A DNA stretch of 64,000 nt. Origin: Azolla caroliniana (taxonomy: Eukaryota > Polypodiophyta). The notes below the pieces were generated by a model. That model was not told where the DNA came from and ran no database searches. It saw only the letters and a program-made list of their open reading frames with translations. The DNA lies in NCBI GenBank assembly GCA_043228905.1, contig JBHGNT010000015.1, forward strand, positions 8,866,001-8,930,000, in the 5' to 3' direction. Made by a program: the position numbers and the translations under genes. This document shows, in pieces, positions 33,455 through 41,975 of this stretch. Numbering within the stretch: position 1 is the first letter of the stretch; every line of letters starts with the position of its first letter.

Positions 33455-34960
33455 ATGAAAGCCGAATCAGGTTTAGATGCCATTACTAGCACCCTGCCCT
33501 CGAAGGCGACCTTTCACAATACAAATGGTTTGCTCTACTGTAGTGAAAAGGTCTATGTTCCAGATTTACCAAACGTAAAACAGAAAATTCTTCATGAATG
33601 TCATGATGCACCATCTACGGGTCATCTTGGAATAGAACGCACACTCGTTCTCATCTCGAGTACTTTTTTCTGGCCTAAGATGCGCTCTAACATGCATAAA
33701 TATGTAACTCAATGCTTACAATGTCAGATTAATACGTCGGAACAACTTAAAGCTGTTGGTCTTTTACATCCCTTAGATATTCCCAACAACAAATGGGAAA
33801 GTATCTCGATGGATTTTATTGTTAGTTTACCTCGTACACACAGCGGTCATGATGCCATTTGGGTTGTCATTGATAGACTAATAAAATTGGCTAGATTTAT
33901 TCCTACCAAAACCACGGTAAACGCTCAACAATTGGCTTATCAATTTGTTGATGAGTTATTTCATTTTTATGATGCCATTTGGGTTGTCGTTGACAGACTA
34001 ACAAAATTGGCTAGATTTATACCTACCAAAACCATGGTAACCGCTCAACAATTGGCTTATCAATTTGTTGATGAGTTATTTCGTTTTTATGGATTACTGA
34101 TCAAGTTTACTAGTGACTTTTGGACTCAAGTCTTTAAGAAACTAGAAACTACATTGAACATGAGTTCCGCAGATCATCCTCAATCTGATGGACAAACTGA
34201 ATGAGTTAATCAAATTATTGAGGACATGCTTCGAGCTTATGTAGCAAAAACCCCTTCTAAGTCGGAGCAATACCTTCCTATCTTAGAATTTGCCTATAAT
34301 AGCTCTAAACATACATCCACTAGATATAGTCCTTTTATGTTGATGTATGGTTTTCAGCCACGTGCCCCAGTCAATGTCACGATTCATTGTGATACATTAG
34401 ACAGTACACGCAATTTTTTGCAAGACATGAACCAAATGTTGCATATTGCCAAAGAAAATGTCAAGATAGCTCAAGATCGTGCTCAATTTTATGTTGATCA
34501 GAAGACACGTCCTCATGCATTTGCTATTGGTCAAAAAGTTTTTTTGCGTGTCCCTACTGACTCTACGTCATTGTCTACGGGCAAGTGTGCTAAGTTAGCC
34601 CCAATATTGTGGCCCATTTGAAATCCTTAAGCGAGTTGGGTCATCTGCTTATCACCTTGCCTTACCCCGTAACGTTGGTATTCATCCTGTTTTTCATGTT
34701 AGTCGTCTAAAACTATTTTTAGGTTCTGGTGATAACACCATCACAATCCAAGATCTTGTAACATTAGAGGATTTTCTTACAAACCTCATGTTCCTGAACG
34801 AATTCTTGATTCTCGTACTAAACGTTTACGTTCTAAAGAGATTCGGCTATTCAAGATCAAATGGATGGATAAACGTATTGATGATGGCACATGAGAACGC
34901 GGGCATATTCTTAAGGCACAATTTCCTCACTTCATATTGCAAGATTGCAATCTTTTAAAG
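33455..34960 (+). pseudogene. Gyp-4 integrase with internal 40-residue duplication and chromodomain-like tail
   Basis: The zinc-binding segment (HECHDAPSTGHLG...CLQCQ, about 33590-33725) is followed by the core SMDFIVSLPRTHSGHDAIWV. A 120-bp segment (33849-33968) is repeated at once, in frame (33969-34088). The second Asp region (FTSDFWTQVF) and DGQTE (about 34190) follow, then a TGA at 34202-34204 where Arg is expected. The C-terminal part (34226-34621 and on) includes IHPVFHVSRLK. The last segment, 34800-34930 (RILDSRTKRLRSKEIRLFKI and KWMDKR, then T-stop-E for TWE), looks like a chromodomain relic. Confidence 0.8.
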
Positions 34961-34970
34961 TGGGGGAGTA
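34958..34970 (+). promoter_or_regulatory. Polypurine tract of Gyp-4
   Basis: aaagtgggggagta stands immediately before the 3' LTR. Confidence 0.85.
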
Positions 34971-35439
34971 TGTTATGTACACATAATGTTGGTGAGGGTA
35001 GGTCACTAATATTTACATTAGTGAAGGGTATGTTCAATAATATTAAAAAGGGGCTAATGTGATTGGATAGAAGGAATGATAGGTTCAATCACTATCATGA
35101 TTTGGGCAACCAATGAATGGAGACCCTTTTAGAAAGGCACATCTATTCAAGGGGCCTAGGAAAAGGTATAAATATGAGGCTTAGCTACCCTCATAAGGAC
35201 ATTACGTCGGAAGGCTACTGTCTTAGATACCGGTGGTGCCGGGCTCAACTTTTGTCTCGACGATCGTGTTTATCTCTTCCATAGTCATCCTAATATCCAA
35301 CGGTATGGGACGTCGATGGTAGGTTGGCTATGTCTAGATCATAGCTTGGAGGAAGTCGGGTGGAACACGTTCTTCTATCCAATCTATTTTCCTTCTTTTA
35401 CTTTACTTTGGTCTATTGATTAGTAATAGACTCTTAACA
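34971..35439 (+). repeat. 3' LTR of Gyp-4
   Basis: 469 bp, TGTTATGTACACATAATG...GACTCTTAACA, followed by the TSD aagct. It is the uninterrupted LTR copy and therefore the reference for the damaged 5' one. Confidence 0.95.
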
Positions 35440-35444
35440 AAGCT

Positions 35445-36898
35445 CCTTGGCGATCTTAATCAGTCGGGGGTCATTTGATGTCCCTAAATCGGCTTCCTCC
35501 AAGGTCAATGCCTTTACCATTAAGATATCTCCATTTCTCGCTCTAAGGCTTCTCGGGCGTGGTAGAGTTCTTCCACAGATTTTGGTTTCCCTCTATCTTA
35601 GTGTCCGTATTGGACATGTATGGGCTGGCCGCTTCGATGACATCAATTTCGAATAACAATATTAGTTTCAGGTTCTTTTCTAAATACTGGTCAACCTCGT
35701 TGTCGGCCAATCCATTGAGCATATGAACTCCCTCGCCGTAGAGTGGTGTTCTCTCTTTTGGCGTAGAGTCGGGACCTGAATTTTTTTCTTACCTTTTTAG
35801 AAGGTGATGATATTTCTATGCCAGTTCTGTTTGATGTTGGTTGTCCACAGCCATAGACTTCTGAGTAGAATCGGATACGCGTCAGATGCGTTTAGGTGTT
35901 GGACGACCGCCGAAATTTGAAATGCATGCCCATCAATTATGATTTAGAGGTTTTGAATTAGATAAAGAGGTCTTACGAAGCTCATATCCGCTATCCTTAG
36001 CCAGAATGGGCAAGCTTCCCATTGGTTAATTCCGAGTCGGTGGCATGTAGCTTTACTAATTACGTTGGTTATGTAATCGGGTATTTCTTGTCCTTTGATG
36101 ACGAGTTTCACGGCTGGGTTCTATGCGTCCAACACCACCGGTTCTATGCTTGATTCGGCAAAATGGATCAATGCATTCGGCCATTCCTTTTTGCTTGCCA
36201 TTGCCGCCACCGTCTCTTTGAAAGGGGGAACGAGATTCAGCAACTTACTCAGTGGCCTTGAAATTTGGCAGCCCTTGGTAGATCTGCTCGTCCCCAAGTG
36301 GTTTGTCGGTTGTTGCTAGTTGTTCCTATGTGTGGGTTTTGCAGATTGTGATAGTTTGCATCTCATTTTGCATGCGTTCAGCATTCACGTTGTTGGCCTT
36401 ATCAATTTAGACCTTTGCCGCTTTACTGATCTCGTTCTGAGCTTCCCACTCAAACTATTTTGTTTTGTTGTGGGTGGTCACTTCTTGAACCTCTCCCGTG
36501 ATCATGTTGATTGTTGGGGGGTCCCTCTATCATTTTGTGGGCATCGAGTAGCGTAGTCCCTTGGTTTGTGGCAGTTGTAGCATATGATGGGTGCTGCTTG
36601 ACTTGATTCCCCTCGTTCTATTGGTGGTGATGGTAGTTGTCGAGTAGGTTCGTCCCGTGGCCAAGGATTATAATGTTGCACTTGTCGGGGGTGCCGATCA
36701 TCTCTACAATCCTCGTTTGCTTGAAATCGACAATTTCTAGGATGATTATCCTCTTTGTGCTGATAATCTTGTCGGTGCCGGTTATTACCGTGATTCAGTT
36801 TGTTCGTGAATCGATCATTATTCGTGTTGTTGCCTGGCTTCCTCTCGGTCCTTGGCTCACGTGCATACCAAGGGGCATACTCTCCCTTGTTCACGGTT
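35445..36898 (-). pseudogene. Gyp-3 gag C-terminus and protease region, degenerate
   Basis: Continuation of Gyp-3 on the other side of Gyp-4. The only clear coding part is 36894-36502: a basic, Asn/Arg/His-rich gag tail followed by a zinc knuckle CYNCHKPRDYATRC, in which the Gly-His of the CCHC box has become Arg-Asp, so zinc binding is doubtful. 35445-36500 should hold protease and the RT start but has only short open stretches. The right end is cut by a copia LTR at 36899. Confidence 0.65.
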
Positions 36899-37370
36899 GT
36901 GGAATGTTACGTGCGGAAGCTATACGAAACACAGAATACCAACAGGGAAAAACATGTTTAATGGAGAGCTTAAGAGACAATGTATGCGGGAGAGACAGAG
37001 AGGGAATGAACACACAAAAAAAACTAAATTCAAAATAATGTGTAAAACTCTGTACATAGGATGTGCTCAAAGAGAACTTTTATACAAGTCCATACGGACT
37101 GACAAAAGTACTGACACGTACTTCAATGCTCATAACTGAGCTCCTACACTAACTCCCAAATATATTCCCTTGTGGAATATCTGTTCAACGGCTTCCCGGT
37201 TTCCGCACCGATTTGGCCTCTTGTTGCACACCGGTTTGTGCACCAGTTTATGTACCAGTTTATGCACCGATCCGGCCTATTCGATCGGTCCAAACCGATC
37301 TGGTTCTCGGCTCGCACAGCCGATCCGGCCAATGTTGAGCTTGTATCTCAACACTCCCCCTCAAGCTCAA
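36899..37370 (-). repeat. Copia 3' LTR with PPT, minus orientation
   Basis: LTR 36899-37353 (TGTTGAGATACAAGC...CATTCCACA on the minus strand) plus the PPT cttgagggggag type (37354-37370). It is related to the Cop-3 LTR. It holds a short tandem, gttgcacaccggtttgtgcaccag and variants (37222-37270). The rest of the element is missing; PLE sequence begins directly after the PPT. Confidence 0.75.
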
Positions 37371-37381
37371 CTCCTCTCTAG

Positions 37382-38780
37382 AGCCTTTAAAAGCCTCCAA
37401 CACAACAAACACATTATCATCCTCCCAACCGATAAAAATATGGGAGATGTGTTCTAGATAAAGACACATACTACACCAAAGCCATAGAACACCTCTTGAA
37501 TTCTACCACCTATAAGAGAGTCACCCACTTCCCCTTGGAAGAGTTACTATACTGCCTTAATAACATAATAACAAACCACTTAGGTACACTTTCCCTAATT
37601 GAAGCCAATTTCATCCTCCACAAACACAAAAAAGGATATCAAGTATCCAAGTTCCTCTATTTCCTCCCTAAATTACACAAAACACCTATGGGTTTTCGAC
37701 CCATTTGTTCATATAATAACTCCTTATTTAAACAAACATCGAAGTGGTTACACCACCAACTTCTACCAATCCTCCTTCTCCAACCACAATATCTAAAAGA
37801 CTCTCACACACTAATCCAATCACTAGAAAACCTACACCCACCATCTAATAGTTTCTTATTCACGTTTGACGTTGAATCTCTTTATCCTAGTATCCCCCCT
37901 AAGCTAGGAATCCAAGCCCTACATAGTCTAATCACCCCCCACTTTTCCCCTTCGAAAACAAATCTCATCTATACCCTTAGTGCCCTTGTTTTAGAATATC
38001 ACTATCTAACTTTCGATGGCATCGTTTACCAACAAATAAAAGGTACAGCCATGGGTAGCAACTTTTCAGTCGTATATGCATGCCTCTTTTTAGTATATCT
38101 CGAAAACTTACAACCATCGCCCCCCCATCTCTTCTATTGATGATGCATCTGGGGTCTGGATAGGCACCAAATCTCAACTTTTAGAATATCTTGACTTTTA
38201 CCCTTTACACACAAAAAACTCCATCAAGCTTACTATTCAAACTTCCCCCTTTAGGCTACCATTTTTAGACATATAGATCAACCTCGAAAACTCATCTTTT
38301 TCATTCAATTGTTTTCAAAAACCTCTCAATTCATACCAATACTTGCCTTTTTCATTGGATCATCCTTCCCATACAAAACAATAGTTTATCACTAATGAAG
38401 TGAAGAGATATCTCATTAGAGAAAGCACCCCATTAGGTTTCTACCAAATGAAAAAACTCTTTTTCAATAGACTAGTTAATCGTGGTTACCCTCCATCCTT
38501 TATACTAAAAAGCTATTAGAAAATACCTTTTAATCTTAGAAAAACACTCCTATATCAACCCAAAACTACTACTTCCCTTAACACCACAATCTTTAAACTT
38601 AGATACACTAAACATACCCCAAAACTAGGCATTCATAGTTTTCTGAAAAAACTCTATAATGACTTAATGTTAGATCCCGGGCTTACAAGCATCTCACGCC
38701 CCTTCATATGTTGGACAAAATCTAAGTCCATACATGCCCTCCTAGTTAAGACTAAGTTTTCAAAAAATCCACTGAAATCC
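37382..38780 (+). pseudogene. PLE-1 reverse transcriptase
   Basis: The Penelope hallmarks appear in order: HIIILPTDKN (about 37415), LDKDTYYTKAIEHLL after a one-base frame change near 37455, YFLPKLHKTPMGFRPIC (about 37663), FTFDVESLYPSIP (RT motif A, about 37862) and KGTAMGSNFSVVYACLF (motif B, about 38040). After a second frame change in a C7 run (38119-38125) come SIDD (motif C, normally YxDD, about 38132), FRLPFLDI, a QKPLNSYQ block, HPSHTK and RPFICWTKSKSIHALL. Stops occur near 38274, 38381 and 38516. Both Asp of motif C are kept. Nothing after the RT thumb encodes an endonuclease. Confidence 0.85.
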
Positions 38781-38910
38781 CCCACTTAAAACTAAGTTTT
38801 CAAACAATCCACCCAAATCTCCCACTTAAGACTAAATTTTCAAACAATCCACCCAAATCCCCCACTTAACACTAAGTTTTCAAATAATTCACCCACATCC
38901 CACACTTAAT
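38751..38910 (+). repeat. Four tandem 40-bp repeats at the 3' end of the PLE ORF
   Basis: actaa(g/a)ttttcaaa starts at 38751, 38791, 38831 and 38871, an exact period of 40. The first unit overlaps the end of the RT reading frame (LLVKTKFSKN), so the array grew from coding sequence. Confidence 0.9.
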
Positions 38911-39018
38911 ATTATACCACCATCCTAAATCCCCTTTTTCATCACATTAAGAACTCCCCCCTCACCATCATCATTATACTCATTCCCCCTCTCTCACTCC
39001 CTATCATTTCATACACAC

Positions 39019-39020
<2 letters not shown>

Positions 39021-39062
<42 letters not shown>
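39021..39062. repeat. CT dinucleotide microsatellite
   Basis: About 20 CT units inside a longer pyrimidine-rich tract (38940-39170) of the PLE 3' region. That tract has no gene. Confidence 0.95.
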
Positions 39063-39065
<3 letters not shown>

Positions 39066-39175
39066 CCACATCCTATTCTATCTCATCTACTACACAAATC
39101 AAATCCTCCCCACTCCATTTCTCTCACTCCCTCTTCCTTCCCACCCCTTTATTAATCACATTCTCTTGTTGTAAT

Positions 39176-39228
39176 GGTCTTTGCACTGAAGAGCTCCACT
39201 ATGGAGTGAAACTAGTTTGCCTAAGACC
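39176..39228 (+). ncRNA. Hammerhead ribozyme motif (type I) in the PLE 3' region
   Basis: All core elements occur in order. Stem I 5' strand ggtctt-t-gca (39176-39185); core CTGAAGA (39186-39192, fits CUGANGA); stem II gctcc / ggagt around loop actat (39193-39207, last pair G-U); GAA (39208-39210); minimal stem III ac-ta-gt (39211-39216); cleavage base T at 39217; stem I 3' strand tgc-ct-aagacc (39218-39228). Stem I has 3 inner and 6 outer pairs around a small internal loop, all Watson-Crick. Short stem III and an internal loop in stem I are typical of PLE hammerheads. Activity is not shown; cleavage after GUU is less favoured than after GUC. Confidence 0.7.
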
Positions 39229-39248
39229 ACCACCCTCTTTGAATTAAA

Positions 39249-39272
39249 ACATATATATATATATATATATAT
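39249..39272. repeat. AT microsatellite
   Basis: Twelve or so AT units, 21 bases after the ribozyme motif, possibly marking the PLE 3' end. 39276-39379 holds nothing recognisable. Confidence 0.9.
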
Positions 39273-39379
39273 CTTTCTCTCTCATTAGTGTATGTTTCCT
39301 ACTTTCTCTTGTTTAGCTTAAGCACCCTCTAATCATTGTGTGCCTATCCCTACGCACTCCTTGTTCCGACCATTTGGTC

Positions 39380-40197
39380 CTAGTAAGATACAGGTCGAAG
39401 TCGGCTGAGAAGACCGCAAAATCGGCAAATTAGGAATTGCGCCGATCCACCCGCCAGAAGAACCCCGTGAAGAGGTACGAGTATAATGTGTATATGGTGC
39501 ATCATTATGCGTACATGACAAAAGTGGCGGCATTGCGTGAGCCAGAGAGCTACGTAGAAGTTGCGAAGGAGGCAAGTTGACGTGTCGCTATGGAGGAAGA
39601 GATGCACGCACTCACGGAAAATGAGATTTGGGATTTAGTGGACGTATCGAAAGGAGTGAAGCCGATCGGTTGTCGATGGGTATACAAGGTTAAATACAAC
39701 ACCTCCGGCTCCGTCAACAAGTACAAGGTCTGGTTAGTGGCCAAAGGCTACGTGCAGCAGCACGACATTGACTACGATGAGAAGTTCGCGACAATCACGA
39801 AGATGACGTCTGTCTGTGTCCTACTTGCGGTGGCAGCGAGAAAGGGGTGGCATCTATATCAGATGGATGTGAAAAACACATTCTTGCAAGGTGATCTTGA
39901 GGAAGTTGTGTTTATGGTTCAACCCCCCAGATTTCAGTCCAAAATGAACACGTCGTCCGTTTGCTGACTGAAGAAGTCCCTTTACGGATTAAAGCAAGCC
40001 TTGCATTCCTGGAACGCGGAGATCACACAACGACCACGTCGGATGGGGTTTGCCGCATTAAAGTCGGATTCTTCACTCTTCATCCGGCAAGGTCGAAACA
40101 AACCGGTTAGTATTTTACTTTATGTTGATGATTTAATCATCGCTGGCGCTGACCTGGACGAAATCGACCACGTCAAGTCCGAAATCGCAACATGTAT
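39380..40197 (+). pseudogene. Copia integrase tail and RT fragment, plus strand
   Basis: Starts with LRRSTRQKNPVKRYEYNVYM (as in Cop-3 before its deletion) and EPESYVEVAKEA, then RT: MEEEMHALTENEIWDLVDV, VKPIGCRWVYKVKYN, QMDVKNTFLQGDLEEVVFM, KKSLYGLKQA and an intact YVDD near 40120. Two TGA stops (39578-39580 and 39965-39967) stand where Arg is expected; at the second, Cop-2 has CGA. The frame ends abruptly at about 40197, where minus-strand copia sequence begins. Confidence 0.85.
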
Positions 40198-41175
40198 TGC
40201 CGGAATTGGGATCGATGAGGAGTCACATCAAAGGAAGCACCTGAATCTAAGAGCCATGTGCTCGATTCTTTAGTCGTAAGCAGAACTTCTGATTCGATTG
40301 GGTTCTCAATTGATAGTATGTTCATTTGATAATACTTCGGCTATAGAGCCGACTTAGTTGATCTCCTCGTGTCGGCCACTCTTCTGCTCCGCTCGTTGAG
40401 GCTTATCGTTTTTAGCCTTGAGTGCACGACAATCGGCTTTGATGTGTCTGGGTTTCTTGCAGTAGTTGCAGACTCGATTATCTCGGGACTAGCTCCGACT
40501 TCGGTGATTGTTCGGTTGTCGTGAAGAACTACTTCCATGGATGTTCAATCGGTCGGTCGAACCTTGTACTATGTAAGTGTTGTTGGCTGAATCGTTAGCA
40601 AACGATTTATCCAAGCTGCTTCAGTCAAAATTGCACTCGTGACTAAGGATGGCAGTTGTCGACGCATTGCACACGGTTGTAACAAAAGTTTCCCACGAAG
40701 GAGGGAGACTACTCATGAGTAGCATTGCTTTTAGTTCATCCTCAATAATCGTCCCCTGGGCCGAAACTTGGGAGCTTAAGCTTTCGTACTCGTTCAAGTG
40801 TGCCTGGACCGAGTCAAACTCTTTATTCCAAAGGTTATAAAGGCGCTAAATCAGGTATATCTTGGTGGCGGCGACCTTCTTTCCATAAGTGTTCGAAAGT
40901 GTCTTCCATAGTTGGAAGGCAGTCGAACACGATTGCATCGTGAAGTACACAGATTCCGATAGGTGCATCCGAATGGTGGCTCGAACGATTCCGTTGAGTT
41001 TTTCCCATTCAAGAGGCTTGTATCCTTATGGAGGGTCTTCATTCTCAATGGGGTCAATTTTCCCCTTGACTATTAAATAATCTTGCATCTGCTCATTCCA
41101 GAAGTTGACGTTCGATCCGTTGAACTTCCTTAGACTCATCTTTGACGAGCTGGATGTTGATGCCATCTGTGTTGG
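40198..41175 (-). pseudogene. Copia gag and protease start, Cop-2-like, minus strand
   Basis: Minus-strand sequence closely similar to Cop-2 gag: KMSLRKFNGSN near 41140, QMQDYLIVKGKIDPIENE, RATIRMHLSESVYF, NEYESLSSQVSAQG, ATTVCNAS, zinc knuckle CNYCKKPRHIKADC (about 40460, Gly to Arg) and the protease start near 40250. Several stops and frame changes. 41176-41630 is its leader. Cut at 40197 by the plus-strand RT fragment. Confidence 0.8.
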
Positions 41176-41630
41176 TTTAATAGACTTTGTCTGGAGTCAG
41201 CTATGAACTATGGTGGAGTGCAGTAGCCATGCTCACTTGATGTCGTTCTAACTGGAGTTGGACACAAGTCGTGTCGGTTTCGAATATAGATGAATCTTGT
41301 TCAAAGTGACTACAATCAACTAACTTAGTCAAATTGAACCCTGATTTGATTGTTCGATTTCGAATGTCGATTTTTCCGAGATTTCTCAACACTGATTATG
41401 TGCGATTCACTAGGTCAATCCTTTTTCGAGTAACTGCAATGATGAGAGGGACGGAGCCAACTAGTCCTCCCGAGTGTCGTTCAACCCAATGAAACACAGA
41501 TTGGGGTTGTCTCTCTCTTCATCAGATGTGATTTCAAGAGGAATTGCCAATCGAGATCTTCAGGGTGTACAGGAGAAGAGTTACCGATGGAGGTTAGATA
41601 GATGGCGGCAGTGGAGTCAAGCAAACATCG

Positions 41631-41975
41631 CTCTGATACCAGATGTTGGGTACACCGTCATCTAATGCATAACAAGATCAATACTCTTCTAGGATAAGAT
41701 TGTAAGTGAATGCAAGTTCATAGCTTTGATGGCAGTGAAGACAGAAAAGAAACCAAGTAGTACACAAGAGAGAGAGAAAGAAGAAAGAAAGAAAGATATA
41801 TTAAGGTCTTCTAAGGCCAAAATTGGCCCATGAGACAAATGGTTTACAACAAAAAATGGGATATTTACTCATTCATCGAGAGTAAAAAATAAATAAAAAT
41901 AAGATAAAATAGAGTTTAATCTAAATAGTTCTAGTAAAACAATAAACATGTTCTATATAAAAATCATGTTCTACA
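41631..41975 (-). repeat. 5' LTR and PBS of the Cop-2-like element
   Basis: On the minus strand: LTR TGTAGAACATG...CCCAACA (41975-41644), two bases, then PBS TGGTATCAGAG (41641-41631). It differs in sequence from the Cop-2 LTR although gag is similar. It is flanked on the right by the LINE 3' end. The other end is lost, so no TSD can be checked. Confidence 0.75.

Larger units (their letters stand above)
15843..35439 (+). mobile_element. Gyp-4: complete chromovirus-like gypsy element with nested insertions, TSD aagct
   Basis: LTRs at 15843-18130 (interrupted) and 34971-35439 are flanked by a perfect 5-bp duplication, aagct, at 15838-15842 and 35440-35444. Internal order: PBS, repeat-rich leader, gag, protease, RT, RNase H, integrase with a chromodomain-like tail, PPT. 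It sits in Gyp-3. Cop-2 entered its leader and Chr-1 its gag. The shared first ~370 bp of the LTRs differ by roughly 5% by eye, mostly G/A changes, so it is older than the two elements inside it. Confidence 0.9.
37371..39275 (+). mobile_element. PLE-1: Penelope-like retroelement, 5' truncated
   Basis: It contains an RT of the Penelope type (37382-38780), a 40-bp tandem array (38751-38910), a pyrimidine-rich stretch with (CT)n, a hammerhead ribozyme motif (39176-39228) and an AT microsatellite (39249-39272). PLEs are a retroelement class separate from LTR and LINE elements and related to telomerase. No GIY-YIG endonuclease domain is visible after the RT, as in the endonuclease-free PLE groups. 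The 5' part is missing at the copia junction and the right limit is estimated. Confidence 0.8.

Noticed and set aside
37672-37690. Telomere-type repeat (ccctaaa) near the PLE
   Set aside because: A single occurrence inside RT coding sequence; no tandem telomeric repeats were seen in the window.
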